A stretch of 64,000 nt of DNA from Rhizobium esperanzae (GTDB lineage Bacteria > Pseudomonadota > Alphaproteobacteria > Rhizobiales > Rhizobiaceae). A program made the position numbers and the translations under genes. Under the pieces are notes generated by a model that saw nothing but the letters and a program-made list of their open reading frames with translations, was not told where the DNA came from and did no database searches. The stretch is taken from contig NZ_MXPU01000012.1 of NCBI RefSeq assembly GCF_002204185.1, positions 62,001 through 126,000 on the forward strand. The letters are read 5' to 3'. This document shows positions 41,495 to 49,855 of this stretch, piece by piece. Positions within the stretch are counted from its first letter, which is position 1; the number at the start of each line of letters is the position of its first letter.

Positions 41495-41728
41495 TTAATT
41501 GATGGTGGCCCACTGGCTGCGGACATCCCGGGCACTCTTCGACAGGTGAACATGGGCGTCGACGTGATCGACCCAATCAAGCGGAATCAGATGATGCTTG
41601 CCGTCCTCCGAGTCGGTTTTCGTCAGCTTGATGCGGGTCGGCCCGTCAAGCTGATCCACCGTTCCGACGTGAGCGCCATCGGCAGCCCGCACTTCCATAT
41701 GTTCACGGATCTGATCTGCGGAAATCAT
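41495..41728 (-). CDS. DUF2171 protein
   Basis: 77-residue protein of the DUF2171 family (PRC-barrel-like): ADQIREHMEVRAADGAHVG, VDQLDGPTRIKLTKTDSE, HHLIPLDWVDHVD. The function is unknown; such genes cluster with stress proteins. ATG 41728 has AAGGAGG upstream, which decides the start. It is in the same direction as the DUF3008 gene 80 bp downstream. Confidence 0.85.
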   Translation of the reverse strand: MISADQIREHMEVRAADGAHVGTVDQLDGPTRIKLTKTDSEDGKHHLIPLDWVDHVDAHVHLSKSARDVRSQWATIN

Positions 41729-41889
41729 TGTTTCCTCCTTTTGCATCATTAGCAGTTACCAAGCGCCAACGATGGGGAGCGGAGTTGGTTCCAAGCCATC
41801 TGGCCACAGGGGCTGGCGGTCCGTTATCCTTCGAACGAGGAGAACCCCTCCCGCGGCGTGCAACTCCTCGACGGTGTCGACGTCCATGA

Positions 41890-42205
41890 CAGCGACTCGC
41901 CGATTTCCACCTCGACCCGGGGTACGTCATGAGCGTCAATCAAGCGACGGCCTTGGCACCGAAAGCGGCAGAACAGCGTCGGCCCGCAAGAAAAGCTTGC
42001 GCCACCCGCCGCCGACGAACGGCGACATCAGATGGATCTTTTCCTTGTCGATGCCGAGCGTCGTTGCGAGGTCGCTACCCCACCAGTCGATCATCTTATG
42101 CACCTGCAGTATGGCGCATACCGCTTGGTAAGGTCGCCAGCTGTCCTCTATTTTCGACGGGTGGGACCCATGAGGCCGTTGTCGGAAAACCCCGAGATCA
42201 TTCAA
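41890..42205 (-). pseudogene. Xanthine dehydrogenase-type molybdenum subunit relic
   Basis: The minus-strand frame 42205-41936 encodes a piece resembling the molybdopterin-binding subunit of aldehyde/xanthine dehydrogenases (DLATTLGIDKEKIHLMSPFV then GGGWRKLFLRADAVL). It stops at 41936. Just downstream in another frame, IDAHDVPRVEVEIGES looks like the C-terminal part of the same family. The rest of a roughly 700-residue protein is absent, so this is a deleted remnant. It fills most of the 600-bp gap between the DUF2171 gene and the next small gene. Confidence 0.55.
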
Positions 42206-42331
42206 TATCGTTGATGCTATCCATAAGCTCTATTCGTTTGAATGATGGGTCCGCGAAGCCCATATTGACAGCATGGACATGGACGAACCTCCCATCGCCA
42301 CCATGTCCCGGCTCGAGAAAGGAACTGGATA

Positions 42332-42532
42332 ATGACTACCCTCACCTATCGGGGTGGTGGCAAGACCCTCACCTCCGGCGAAGGCCGCTTCGATCTGGGC
42401 CACTACGCCCACAAGCTCGTGCTTGCCTGGACGCGCTGGCGGACCGCCCGTGAAATTGAAGCCATGCCGTTTGACGTCCGCAAGGATATCGGCTGGCCGA
42501 GCACCGACGACAGCAAACACCGGACCATGTAA
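42332..42532 (+). CDS. Small DUF1127-like hypothetical protein
   Basis: 66-residue protein (GEGRFDLGHYAHKLVLAWTR, REIEAMPFDVRKDIGWPST). The C-terminal half resembles the DUF1127 core, in which a conserved Ile-Gly follows an Arg/Lys-Asp pair. AAGGA lies about eight bases before the ATG, and a strong terminator follows 28 bp after the stop, so it is probably a monocistronic gene. Confidence 0.7.
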   Translation: MTTLTYRGGGKTLTSGEGRFDLGHYAHKLVLAWTRWRTAREIEAMPFDVRKDIGWPSTDDSKHRTM

Positions 42533-42559
42533 TGAATGCGACATTCCTCCTGAGATGAG

Positions 42560-42592
42560 GGCGGCGTCTGCCTCGCGCAACGCCGCCTTTTT
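42560..42592 (+). terminator. Rho-independent terminator
   Basis: GGCGGCGT / ACGCCGCC stem (8 bp) with a 12-base loop, followed by TTTTT. It ends the transcript of the small gene at 42332-42532. Confidence 0.85.
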
Positions 42593-42802
42593 CGTGCTCG
42601 CCGTGTCGTTCCCAGCCGTCTTCAGTCCCGAATTTCAGCCGCCTATAAGCCTGTTTTCTGCCCCAACCGGCGATATGACCGGTCAAATTCCGGTCAATGT
42701 CGCATATTTGCTCTTCCCGGCCGCATTTTTCCATGCCACTGTCGCTTTTAGGACATCGGCGCGACGCATTCCGCGCAACGAATATGTCATCGCCCCTCGA
42801 GC

Positions 42803-43834
42803 ATGGATTTCGCTATGAACAGGATGCAGATCAAGAAGCGCTCACTGGTCTTCTTTATGGTACCGCAATTCACCATGCTGCCCTTTTCGGCAGCGGTGGA
42901 CACCTTGCGCATCGCCAACCGCATGCTCGGCTATCAGGCCTATACCTGGCGGCTCGCCTCGGTCGACGGAGAGAAGGTCTATTCCTCCTGCGGCATCGGC
43001 ATCGAGGCAAACTCCTCGCTCGCCGAGGAGCGCCGGCATCTCGGCGGCGAAAACCGCCCCGGCATGGTGCTCGTCTGTTCCGGCATCGATATCGAGGAGT
43101 TCAACAACAAATCCGTCAATGCCTGGCTGCGTGAATGCTACAATCGCGGCGTCGCCGTCGGCAGCCTCTGTACGGGCGCGCATGTGCTTGCGCAGGCCGG
43201 TCTTCTGAACGGCAAGCGCTGCGCCATCCACTGGGAGAACCTGCCCGGCTTTTCCGAAGCCTTCCCGCAGGCGGAGGTCTATGCCGACCTCTACGAGGTT
43301 GACGGCAACCTCTATACCTGCGCCGGCGGCACCGCCTCGCTCGATATGATGCTGAACCTGATCGGCGAGGATTTCGGCGAAAGCCTCGTCAACCGCATCT
43401 GCGAGCAGCACCTGACTGACCGCGTGCGCAATCCGCACGACCGCCAGCGCCTGCCGCTGCGCGCCCGCCTCGGCGTGCAGAACGCCAAGGTCCTGTCGAT
43501 CATCGAGTTGATGGAAGGCAATCTTGCCGAGCCGCTGTCGCTGATCGAGATCGCCGATGGCGCCGGGCTCTCCCGTCGCCAGATCGAACGGCTGTTCCGC
43601 CAGGAGATGGGCCGTTCGCCGGCCCGCTACTATCTGGAAATTCGCCTTGACCGCGCGCGCCACCTGCTGGTGCAGTCCTCGATGCCCGTCGTCGAGGTCG
43701 CCGTCGCCTGCGGCTTCGTCTCGGCCTCGCATTTCTCCAAGTGTTATCGCGAACTTTACCACCGCTCGCCGCAGCAGGAACGCGCCGAGCGCAAGATGAC
43801 CATGGCGACGGCAAGGCAGGCGGTTGCGGCTTGA
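42803..43834 (+). CDS. GlxA-family AraC regulator
   Basis: 343-residue regulator with an N-terminal DJ-1/PfpI-like amidotransferase-fold domain (FFMVPQFTMLPFSAAVDTLR, VAVGSLCTGAHVLAQAGLL with the elbow Cys, and CAIHWENL) and a C-terminal AraC HTH pair (LIEIADGAGLSRRQIERLFR; EVAVACGFVSASHFSKCYR). Relatives (GbdR, CdhR, ArgR) control use of betaine, carnitine or arginine in pseudomonads and rhizobia. Met5 and Met8 are alternative starts. No obvious target operon adjoins it. Confidence 0.88.
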   Translation: MDFAMNRMQIKKRSLVFFMVPQFTMLPFSAAVDTLRIANRMLGYQAYTWRLASVDGEKVYSSCGIGIEANSSLAEERRHLGGENRPGMVLVCSGIDIEEFNNKSVNAWLRECYNRGVAVGSLCTGAHVLAQAGLLNGKRCAIHWENLPGFSEAFPQAEVYADLYEVDGNLYTCAGGTASLDMMLNLIGEDFGESLVNRICEQHLTDRVRNPHDRQRLPLRARLGVQNAKVLSIIELMEGNLAEPLSLIEIADGAGLSRRQIERLFRQEMGRSPARYYLEIRLDRARHLLVQSSMPVVEVAVACGFVSASHFSKCYRELYHRSPQQERAERKMTMATARQAVAA

Positions 43835-43889
43835 GGCATCGGACGGTCGCCGAATGATACTAACGGCCGTGCCGGCCTCTTGCATTCGC

Positions 43890-44060
43890 CTGCCGGCACC
43901 GACCGGGGTCGAGCCACTGGTCTCGACCCGTCCTTCGGACCCCCGCTTGCGGGGCGAAGGGGATATGCCGCACCGGCTTCCTCAACCTCAACGCTGCATT
44001 CGGCATGTCCCCTCGCCCGTTTAAACGGGGAGAGGGTTAGTGTGAGGGGCGGCCATTGGC
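43890..44060. repeat. RIME-like mosaic repeat modules
   Basis: It contains TGCCGGCACCGACCGGGGTCGAGCC, split here into GCCGGCACCGACC and GGGGTCGAGCC, then GGTCTCGACCCGTCCTTCGG and CCCCTCGCCC/GGGGAGAGGG palindromic pieces. The same modules occur at 32250-32467 and 53966-54130, in a different order. It lies between the GlxA-type regulator and the GGDEF gene. Confidence 0.65.
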
Positions 44061-44078
44061 GAGAGGCTGAAAGCAGCC

Positions 44079-45410
44079 CTACTGCGCCACTTCTTCCGTC
44101 ATCCTGGCGTCGGAATAGACCTGGTTACGGCCGCGATGCTTCGCCATATAGAGGAACTGGTCGGCGGCGTTGAGATAATTCTCGAAGGTTTCGTAACTGC
44201 CGATTTCGGCAATCCCGATCGAGATGGTGACGCCGAGTTCCTCGTCGTCGGCCGTTACCTTCAGCCGCGAAATATCCGAGCGGATCTCGTCGCAGAGCTT
44301 GGTGGCGGCGGCCGAATCCATCTGCGGGAAGAGGATAGCGAACTCCTCGCCGCCGAGGCGGGAGAGCAGGTTGTCACTGCCCTCGAAGATCGTGAACAGC
44401 CTGTTTGCAACCGCCTTCAACACCTTGTCGCCGATCTCGTGGCCGTATGTGTCGTTCAGCCGCTTGAAGTGGTCAATATCGAGAATGGCGACCGAGCTCG
44501 GCACTTTCAACCGCAAGCACTCGTTCACCAGCTTAGGGCCATTGTCGTAGAAATAGCGGCGGTTATAGAGGCCGGTGAGATAGTCGCAGGCTGCAGCGGC
44601 CCTCAACTGGCGCATCTGCGCCAGTGTTTCCGCATTGTTGGCGATGCGGCATTGCAGCTCCTCGGCGACGAAGGGCCGATAGACGAAATCGCTGGCGCCG
44701 GCTTTGAGGAAACTCGCGGACAGCATACGATCGTTGGAGGAGGAGACGCCGATGACGCGCAACCGGTCCGAACCGAAGCGATGGCGGATGCGCCGCGTCA
44801 GCTCGTAGCCGCTCATATCGGGCATGTGATGATCGGTGACGACGAGTTCGATATCGCTATAGGCTTCGAGCGCCGCCAGCGCCTCTAGCCCCGAGCTTGC
44901 CTCGACGACCAGATATTGCTGTGCCTTCAGGAGATCGACGAGAACCTGGCGTACCGAGACGACATCATCGACGACGAGCACCCGCGTCTTGCGGTTGGAG
45001 ATCGCACGGCGGACGGTGGCGACCAGATTGTCGAGCGCGAACTCATTGTCCTTCAGCACGTAATCGATGACATTGCGCTCCATGATCTTGTTGCGCGTAT
45101 TGAGATCGAACGTGGCGGTGAAGACGATTGCTGGAATATCGTGCTCGATCGTGCAGTCGAGGGCCTCGCCATAGGGCGAATCCGGCAGGTTGAGATCGAC
45201 GACTGCCATGGTGTAGCCGTGACCGTCTTCGGCAAGTTCCCTGCGAAGCGCTTTCAGCGACGAGCAGGATTTTACGGCAAGGCCAAGTTCCGTCTGGAAC
45301 CGATGGCAAAGCACGGCGGAAAACATTCGGGAATCTTCAACCAGAAGTATCTTGAGCCCGCCGGAACGCAGCCCGATCCCATCTCGCTGAAAATCCGCCT
45401 GAAAAGCCAC
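44079..45410 (-). CDS. PleD-like response regulator with two receivers and GGDEF
   Basis: 443-residue protein with receiver 1 (residues 18-135, phosphorylatable Asp72 in VVDLNLPDS), receiver 2 (143-262, Asp193 in VTDHHMPDMSG) and a diguanylate cyclase domain (275-435) with GGEEF at 353-357. The expected RxxD product-inhibition site before GGEEF reads EGSD, so this site is probably absent. In receiver 2 the conserved Lys is Arg (VYRPF). It makes cyclic-di-GMP when phosphorylated. The upstream gene encodes a paralogue without GGDEF in the same orientation. Confidence 0.92.
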   Translation of the reverse strand: MAFQADFQRDGIGLRSGGLKILLVEDSRMFSAVLCHRFQTELGLAVKSCSSLKALRRELAEDGHGYTMAVVDLNLPDSPYGEALDCTIEHDIPAIVFTATFDLNTRNKIMERNVIDYVLKDNEFALDNLVATVRRAISNRKTRVLVVDDVVSVRQVLVDLLKAQQYLVVEASSGLEALAALEAYSDIELVVTDHHMPDMSGYELTRRIRHRFGSDRLRVIGVSSSNDRMLSASFLKAGASDFVYRPFVAEELQCRIANNAETLAQMRQLRAAAACDYLTGLYNRRYFYDNGPKLVNECLRLKVPSSVAILDIDHFKRLNDTYGHEIGDKVLKAVANRLFTIFEGSDNLLSRLGGEEFAILFPQMDSAAATKLCDEIRSDISRLKVTADDEELGVTISIGIAEIGSYETFENYLNAADQFLYMAKHRGRNQVYSDARMTEEVAQ

Positions 45411-45596
45411 AGCCGCTATTCCCCCCTGCGCCTTACGGGCTCGACTCGGCCCTCCCCCCGGCGCGGCGGACGATAGCCGAGAGGCTCATCCGCGTGAAGG
45501 GGACAAATATTCTGATTACCTGTAATTGCAAAAATCCAGCGTCCGGCAGCGCCGATCGCCCCCGGTTTCCTCGCGGTCCAGATCCCGGAAGAGCCG

Positions 45597-46427
45597 TCAG
45601 GCAACCGCCCGCTCCTTGCGCATGGACTGGATCTGCAGCAGCGTGTCGAGATTCTGGTTAACGCGGCAGTAGAACTCCTCGTCGATGAAGGGACGCAGCA
45701 TGAAATCGTTGCCGCCGGCCTTCAGAAACCGCGCCGAAAGCAGCCGGTTCGAGGACGAGGAAACACCGATGATGCGCAATTCGTGCGAGCCGATATGGGC
45801 CCGGATGCGCCGTGTCAGTTCAAATCCGTCGATATCGGGCATATTGTAATCGGTAATCATCAGGCCGATATCGCGATTGACCTTCAGGGTCTCCAGCGCC
45901 TTGGCGCCGTTTTCGGCGGTGCTCACTCGGAAATTATAGCGCTTCAGCCGGCTCGACAGCAGCGCGCGCGCCGTCGCGCTGTCGTCGACGATCAGCACGT
46001 GATGGCGATGATTGGTCAGGAACCGGCAGATCGACTCCGCCAGAAGGTCGACGGCGAAAATATTGTCCTTGAGGATATAGTCGACGATGTCCTTGGCGAT
46101 CAGCTTGTCGCGCATCCCCTCATGGAAAGTGCCGGTGAAGACGATGGTGGGAATCGAGAGGTCGACCAGATATTCGAGCGCTTCGCCGTTTTCTGCGCCG
46201 GGCAGATTGATGTTCGAAATTGCCAGCTTGATCGGCTCCGAAGACTTGTCATAGGCAAACTGCAGGTCTTCGAAGTTGCGGCAGATCTCAACCTCTATGT
46301 CGAACAGCTCCTTGAGGCGTTTGCTGATCATCGAGGTGAATACGTTGGAATCTTCAGCGACAATAATTCGCGCGCCGGCAAACATCTCGCCGGAATATTG
46401 CATCCCAGAAATACCTAGAAACGCCAT
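45597..46427 (-). CDS. Double-receiver response regulator, receiver 1 degenerate
   Basis: 276-residue protein of two receiver domains and no output domain. It is a clear paralogue of the two-receiver half of the GGDEF gene downstream (shared IPTIVFTGTF, IVDYILKDN, GFELTRRIRAHIG, FLKAGGNDF). In receiver 1 the phosphoacceptor Asp is Asn72 (AISNINLPG), so it cannot be phosphorylated there; receiver 2 keeps Asp193 (ITDYNMPDIDG). It may act as an adaptor or phosphate sink for the PleD-like protein; that is inference. ATG 46427 has AAAGG seven bases upstream. Confidence 0.88.
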   Translation of the reverse strand: MAFLGISGMQYSGEMFAGARIIVAEDSNVFTSMISKRLKELFDIEVEICRNFEDLQFAYDKSSEPIKLAISNINLPGAENGEALEYLVDLSIPTIVFTGTFHEGMRDKLIAKDIVDYILKDNIFAVDLLAESICRFLTNHRHHVLIVDDSATARALLSSRLKRYNFRVSTAENGAKALETLKVNRDIGLMITDYNMPDIDGFELTRRIRAHIGSHELRIIGVSSSSNRLLSARFLKAGGNDFMLRPFIDEEFYCRVNQNLDTLLQIQSMRKERAVA

Positions 46428-46644
46428 AAGCAAACCTTTAGTGTAAAATCTGTCCCCGGGCCAATTCGATATATCAATTGATTTGAATAATTATTAATCA
46501 GCATCTGCCGCTTCGAAATGAAGAAGCGACGCAATGGTGCTCCTGCGATTTCCTTGCGGATATGATTAAGAAATTCATCCGGCTGGCCGGCGTTTTGCGA
46601 AGCCATTATAAAGACCCATCGATCCGAAACGCCGACAGGTTCCC

Positions 46645-47739
46645 ATGGCCCGATCCGATCCGGTAATCGAATGGCTTCTCGATTCCGACCCGGCCATCCG
46701 CTGGCAGGTGATGCGCGACCTCATCGACGCGCCGGAGCCGGAATGGATGGCGGAGCGGGCAAAAGTGGAGACCGAGGGCTGGGGCGCGAAGCTCCTCTCC
46801 TTCCAGGACGAGGACGGCCAATGGGCGGGCGGCGCCTTTCTGCCTGCCGGATTCGAGCCGCGCGAATGGCGCGAGCGCGGCCAGCCGTGGACGGCGACAA
46901 ATTTCTCGCTATCCCAGCTGCGCGAATTCGGCCTCGACCCGTCATCGGAACGCGCCAGACGCAGCGTCGAATTGATCGGCGCCAACGCCCGCTGGGAGGA
47001 AGGCGGCCAGCCCTATTGGCAAGGCGAAGTCGAAGAATGCATCAACGGCCGCACGGTTGCCGACGGCGCCTACTTTGGGGTCGACATCTCCGCCATCGTC
47101 GAGCGGCTGACCAGTGAGCGCCTTCAGGATGGCGGCTGGAACTGCGAACGGTGCAACGGCTCCATTCGCTCGTCCTTTGCCAGCACCATCAACGTGCTGG
47201 AGGGCCTGCTGGAGTTCCAGCGGGCAACCGGCGGCACGCAGCAATCCCGGGAGGCGCGCCGGACGGGCGAGGAATTCCTGCTCGAACGCCACCTCTTCCG
47301 CCGTCTCGGCACCGGCGAGCCAGCCAACGCACGATTCCTGCACTTCCTGCACCCGAACCGCTGGCGCTACGACATCCTGCGCGCCCTCGACTATTTCCGG
47401 TCAAGTACCCTCCTGACCGGCTCCACCCCCGATCCGCGCCTCGGCGAGGCGATCGTCCATCTTCGCATCCGCCGCCTTCAGGACGGCAGATGGCCGCTCG
47501 ACTGGACGCTGCCAGGGCGCGTCTGGTTCGAGATCGACGAGGGAGAAGGTCAGCCCTCGCGCTGGATCACGCTCCGGGCGATGCGGGTGCTCCGATGGTG
47601 GGATTCCCATCGATCATGCCTGACGCCAAGCCCATCGAGCGAAGGACATGCGTCTCGATCGCGCGCAGCAATTCGGCGCGGCCCGCCATTGCCCGATCCC
47701 CGCAGGTCTCTACGCACAGCAGCCGCTACTCGCCGCTGA
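46645..47739 (+). CDS. Squalene-cyclase-like (terpenoid toroid) protein
   Basis: 364-residue protein with alpha-toroid repeats and QW-like motifs: FQDEDGQWAGGAF, ERLQDGGWNCERCNGS, RRLQDGRWPLDWT. It lacks the DxDD motif of squalene-hopene cyclases, so it is an isolated prenyltransferase/cyclase-fold protein of unknown activity. Family similarity ends at about residue 325 (MRVLRWWDSH); the last 35-40 residues are Arg/Ser-rich and overlap the convergent DUF6428 gene by 30 bp, suggesting the original stop was lost. Confidence 0.75.
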   Translation: MARSDPVIEWLLDSDPAIRWQVMRDLIDAPEPEWMAERAKVETEGWGAKLLSFQDEDGQWAGGAFLPAGFEPREWRERGQPWTATNFSLSQLREFGLDPSSERARRSVELIGANARWEEGGQPYWQGEVEECINGRTVADGAYFGVDISAIVERLTSERLQDGGWNCERCNGSIRSSFASTINVLEGLLEFQRATGGTQQSREARRTGEEFLLERHLFRRLGTGEPANARFLHFLHPNRWRYDILRALDYFRSSTLLTGSTPDPRLGEAIVHLRIRRLQDGRWPLDWTLPGRVWFEIDEGEGQPSRWITLRAMRVLRWWDSHRSCLTPSPSSEGHASRSRAAIRRGPPLPDPRRSLRTAAATRR

Positions 47740-48234
47740 CGAACCGCAGCAGGCCGCAGCCTTTCTGGTCTTCTCGGCGAGCCAGCGGTCGCGCGGCTTG
47801 CAGCTTGCCGGCCGCGGCGAAAGTTCGATATGCACAGCCCCGCCGCGTAGAACCGGCATTGCGGCACAATAGAGCTGTATCGGCCGCAAGCCGTCGCTGA
47901 CTTCGAAGGTAAGCCTGGCCGAACCGTCGAGCTGCAAATGCTCCGACACCTTACGGACGATCGCATGGAATTTGCCGGCCGGCATATGCATGCGCCCGCC
48001 CTCCTCGATGTCCCAGAGCTGGATGAAGATCTCCGTCCAGGCCTCGGGATTGGCGCCGCAATCAAGCGCCGAGAATTGGCCCGCCTTGACCTCGGTGATG
48101 TGATAGCCGGGCTTCACCGGCCGGCGGTCATAATGAAAAACCAGCGGCGCGTCCTCGTTGCCGGTGAGCGTGTCAAGCAACAGCCCGAGGCTGATCTCCT
48201 CCACCGGAATTTTATTGTTGTCGATCGCATTCAT
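47710..48234 (-). CDS. DUF6428 protein of the arsenic locus
   Basis: 174-residue protein. The N-terminus (VEEISLGLLLDTLTG, FHYDRRPVKPGYHITEVKA, GRMHMPAGKFHAIV) matches DUF6428 proteins that accompany arsR in many alphaproteobacteria. The C-terminus is cysteine-rich (PASCKPRD, AACCGSSAASSGCC), which suggests metalloid binding; that is inference. It is divergent from arsR with a 42-bp shared regulatory region, so it is probably repressed by ArsR too. Confidence 0.8.
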   Translation of the reverse strand: MNAIDNNKIPVEEISLGLLLDTLTGNEDAPLVFHYDRRPVKPGYHITEVKAGQFSALDCGANPEAWTEIFIQLWDIEEGGRMHMPAGKFHAIVRKVSEHLQLDGSARLTFEVSDGLRPIQLYCAAMPVLRGGAVHIELSPRPASCKPRDRWLAEKTRKAAACCGSSAASSGCCA

Positions 48235-48249
48235 CTGCGCTAATCCTCG

Positions 48250-48275
48250 TTTCAACGATTCAAGGATTATTGAAA
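48250..48275. promoter_or_regulatory. Putative ArsR operator
   Basis: An imperfect dyad TTTCAA-N14-TTGAAA (48250-48255 and 48270-48275), including a central ATTCAA direct copy, in the 42-bp gap between arsR and the divergent DUF6428 gene. It ends directly before the arsR ATG, so binding would block both promoters or the ribosome site. Confidence 0.6.
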
Positions 48276-48276
48276 T

Positions 48277-48633
48277 ATGGATCAACGTCAAGCCCTTGCC
48301 GCGTTCGGCGCGCTTTCGCAGGAAACGCGCCTCCACATCATTCGAATGCTTGTCGTCTCGGGTCCTGACGGAATGGCGGCAGGCTCGATCGCGGAAAGGG
48401 CGGAGGTTTCCCCGTCTAACGTCTCCTTCCACCTGAAGGAGCTGGAACGAGCGGGGCTGATCACTCAGCAGCGCGAATCGCGCTCGATCATTTACACTGC
48501 CAATTATGAGGCGCTTGGCGGCCTGATCCGTTTTCTGATGGAGGATTGCTGCGGTGGGAACGCCGAAATCTGCGCGCCCGCCGCCGCCGTTGCCGCATGC
48601 TGTGCACCTGCAACCAAGGAGGAACTGCAATGA
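48277..48633 (+). CDS. arsR: ArsR-family metalloid-sensing repressor
   Basis: 118-residue ArsR/SmtB winged-helix repressor. HTH segments are FGALSQETRLHIIRML and ERAEVSPSNVSFHLKELERAG. The C-terminus carries cysteines 91, 92, 99, 108 and 109 (EDCCGG, EICAP, AACCAP), likely the arsenite-binding site. This differs from the helix-alpha3 site of E. coli ArsR. It is the first gene of the ars operon; its stop overlaps the arsC start (ATGA). Confidence 0.92.
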   Translation: MDQRQALAAFGALSQETRLHIIRMLVVSGPDGMAAGSIAERAEVSPSNVSFHLKELERAGLITQQRESRSIIYTANYEALGGLIRFLMEDCCGGNAEICAPAAAVAACCAPATKEELQ

Positions 48634-49160
48634 CCACAGATCGCGTTTACAATGTGCTCTTTCTCTGCACCGCCAATTCGTCCCGCTCGATCCTGGCTGA
48701 ATCCATCCTGGCGACCGAAGCCAAGGGCCGGTTCAAAGCCTATTCCGCCGGCAGCCAGCCGAAGGGCGAGGTCAATCCCCTGGCGTTGAAGGAGCTTGCG
48801 GCACTAGGTTATCCCTCGACCGGCTTCCGCTCGAAGAGCTGGGACGAGTTCGCCAAGCCCGACGCACCGGAGATGGATTTCATCTTCACCGTCTGCGACA
48901 CCGCCCACGGCGAAGCCCGCCCTGTCTGGATCGGCCATCCGATGACCGCTCACTGGGGCGTCGAGGATCCGGCCGCCGTCGAGGGCAGCGAGGTCGAGAA
49001 GGGCCGCGCCTTCGCACAGGCCGCCCGTTTCCTCAAGAATCGGATCATGGCCTTCCTCAGCCTGCCCTTATCGTCGATCGACAAACTGGCGCTGGAGCAG
49101 CACCTGCGCCAGATCGGCGCGACGGAAGGTACGACCGCAAAACCGGCAGGGGCCGGCTGA
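48630..49160 (+). CDS. arsC: Arsenate reductase ArsC (LMW-phosphatase type)
   Basis: 176-residue protein of the low-molecular-weight protein tyrosine phosphatase fold used by thioredoxin-coupled arsenate reductases. The active loop CX5R is CTANSSR (Cys13-Arg19), followed by AYSAGSQPKGEVNP and MDFIFTVCDTAHGE. ATG 48630 is set by the ATGA overlap with arsR. It reduces arsenate to arsenite. The C-terminal tail (about residues 140-176) is longer than in the minimal enzyme. Its TGA overlaps the aquaporin ATG by one base. Confidence 0.9.
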   Translation: MTTDRVYNVLFLCTANSSRSILAESILATEAKGRFKAYSAGSQPKGEVNPLALKELAALGYPSTGFRSKSWDEFAKPDAPEMDFIFTVCDTAHGEARPVWIGHPMTAHWGVEDPAAVEGSEVEKGRAFAQAARFLKNRIMAFLSLPLSSIDKLALEQHLRQIGATEGTTAKPAGAG

Positions 49161-49855
49161 TGGCGTCGTACGATCTGCCGCGCCGTCTGGTCGCCGAGGC
49201 CTTCGGCACTGCCACGCTAGTCGCAACCGTGGTCGGCTCCGGCATCATGGCAACTTCGCTGACAGCGGATACGGGGCTTGCCCTGCTCGGCAACACGCTG
49301 GCGACCGGCGCGATGCTGGTGGTGCTGATCACCGTTCTCGGACCGGTCTCCGGCGCGCATTTCAATCCGGCCGTCTCGCTGGTCTTCGCCATGTCGCGTT
49401 CGCTGCCGAAACGCGATTTCGGCGGCTATGTGCTGGCGCAGACCGTCGGCGGCGTGGCAGGGACGATCGCTGCGCACCTGATGTTCGCACTCCCGCTTCT
49501 GGAAGTGTCGACCAAGGTCCGGACCGGCGGCGCGCAATGGTTTTCCGAAGGTCTGGCGACCTTCGGCCTGGTCGCGGTCATCCTCGCCGGCATCAGGTTC
49601 GAGCAGAAGGCGGTGCCATGGCTGGTGGGCCTTTACATCACCGCCGCCTACTGGTTCACCGCCTCGACCTCCTTCGCCAACCCGGCCGTCGCCTTGGCCC
49701 GCTCGCTGACAGATACTTTCTCCGGCATCCGCCCGATCGATCTTTTCGGTTTCTGGCTTGCTGAAATATCCGGTGCTGTCGCAGCCCTTCTCCTGTTCAC
49801 CTGGCTGTTACAGCCCGGCACTTCGTCAACGCTATCGTCAGAGGCAAAACTATGA
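49160..49855 (+). CDS. MIP aquaporin/aquaglyceroporin of the ars operon (AqpS-like)
   Basis: 231-residue membrane channel of the MIP family with six helices and two NPA loops: GAHFNPAVSLVFA and FANPAVALARSLTDTF. Sinorhizobium meliloti uses such a channel (AqpS) instead of an ArsB/ACR3 pump to let arsenite leave the cell; the same role is likely here, as no pump gene is present. It overlaps arsC by one base and the following arsC2 by four. Confidence 0.9.
   Translation: MASYDLPRRLVAEAFGTATLVATVVGSGIMATSLTADTGLALLGNTLATGAMLVVLITVLGPVSGAHFNPAVSLVFAMSRSLPKRDFGGYVLAQTVGGVAGTIAAHLMFALPLLEVSTKVRTGGAQWFSEGLATFGLVAVILAGIRFEQKAVPWLVGLYITAAYWFTASTSFANPAVALARSLTDTFSGIRPIDLFGFWLAEISGAVAALLLFTWLLQPGTSSTLSSEAKL

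Noticed and set aside
41772..42131. A 119-codon plus-strand frame in the molybdenum-hydroxylase relic
   Set aside because: It is opposite the relic's recognisable residues and shows no start signal or family.
46415..46606. A 63-codon minus-strand frame upstream of the double-receiver gene
   Set aside because: No ribosome site, overlaps the real start region of the response regulator, and the residues match nothing known.
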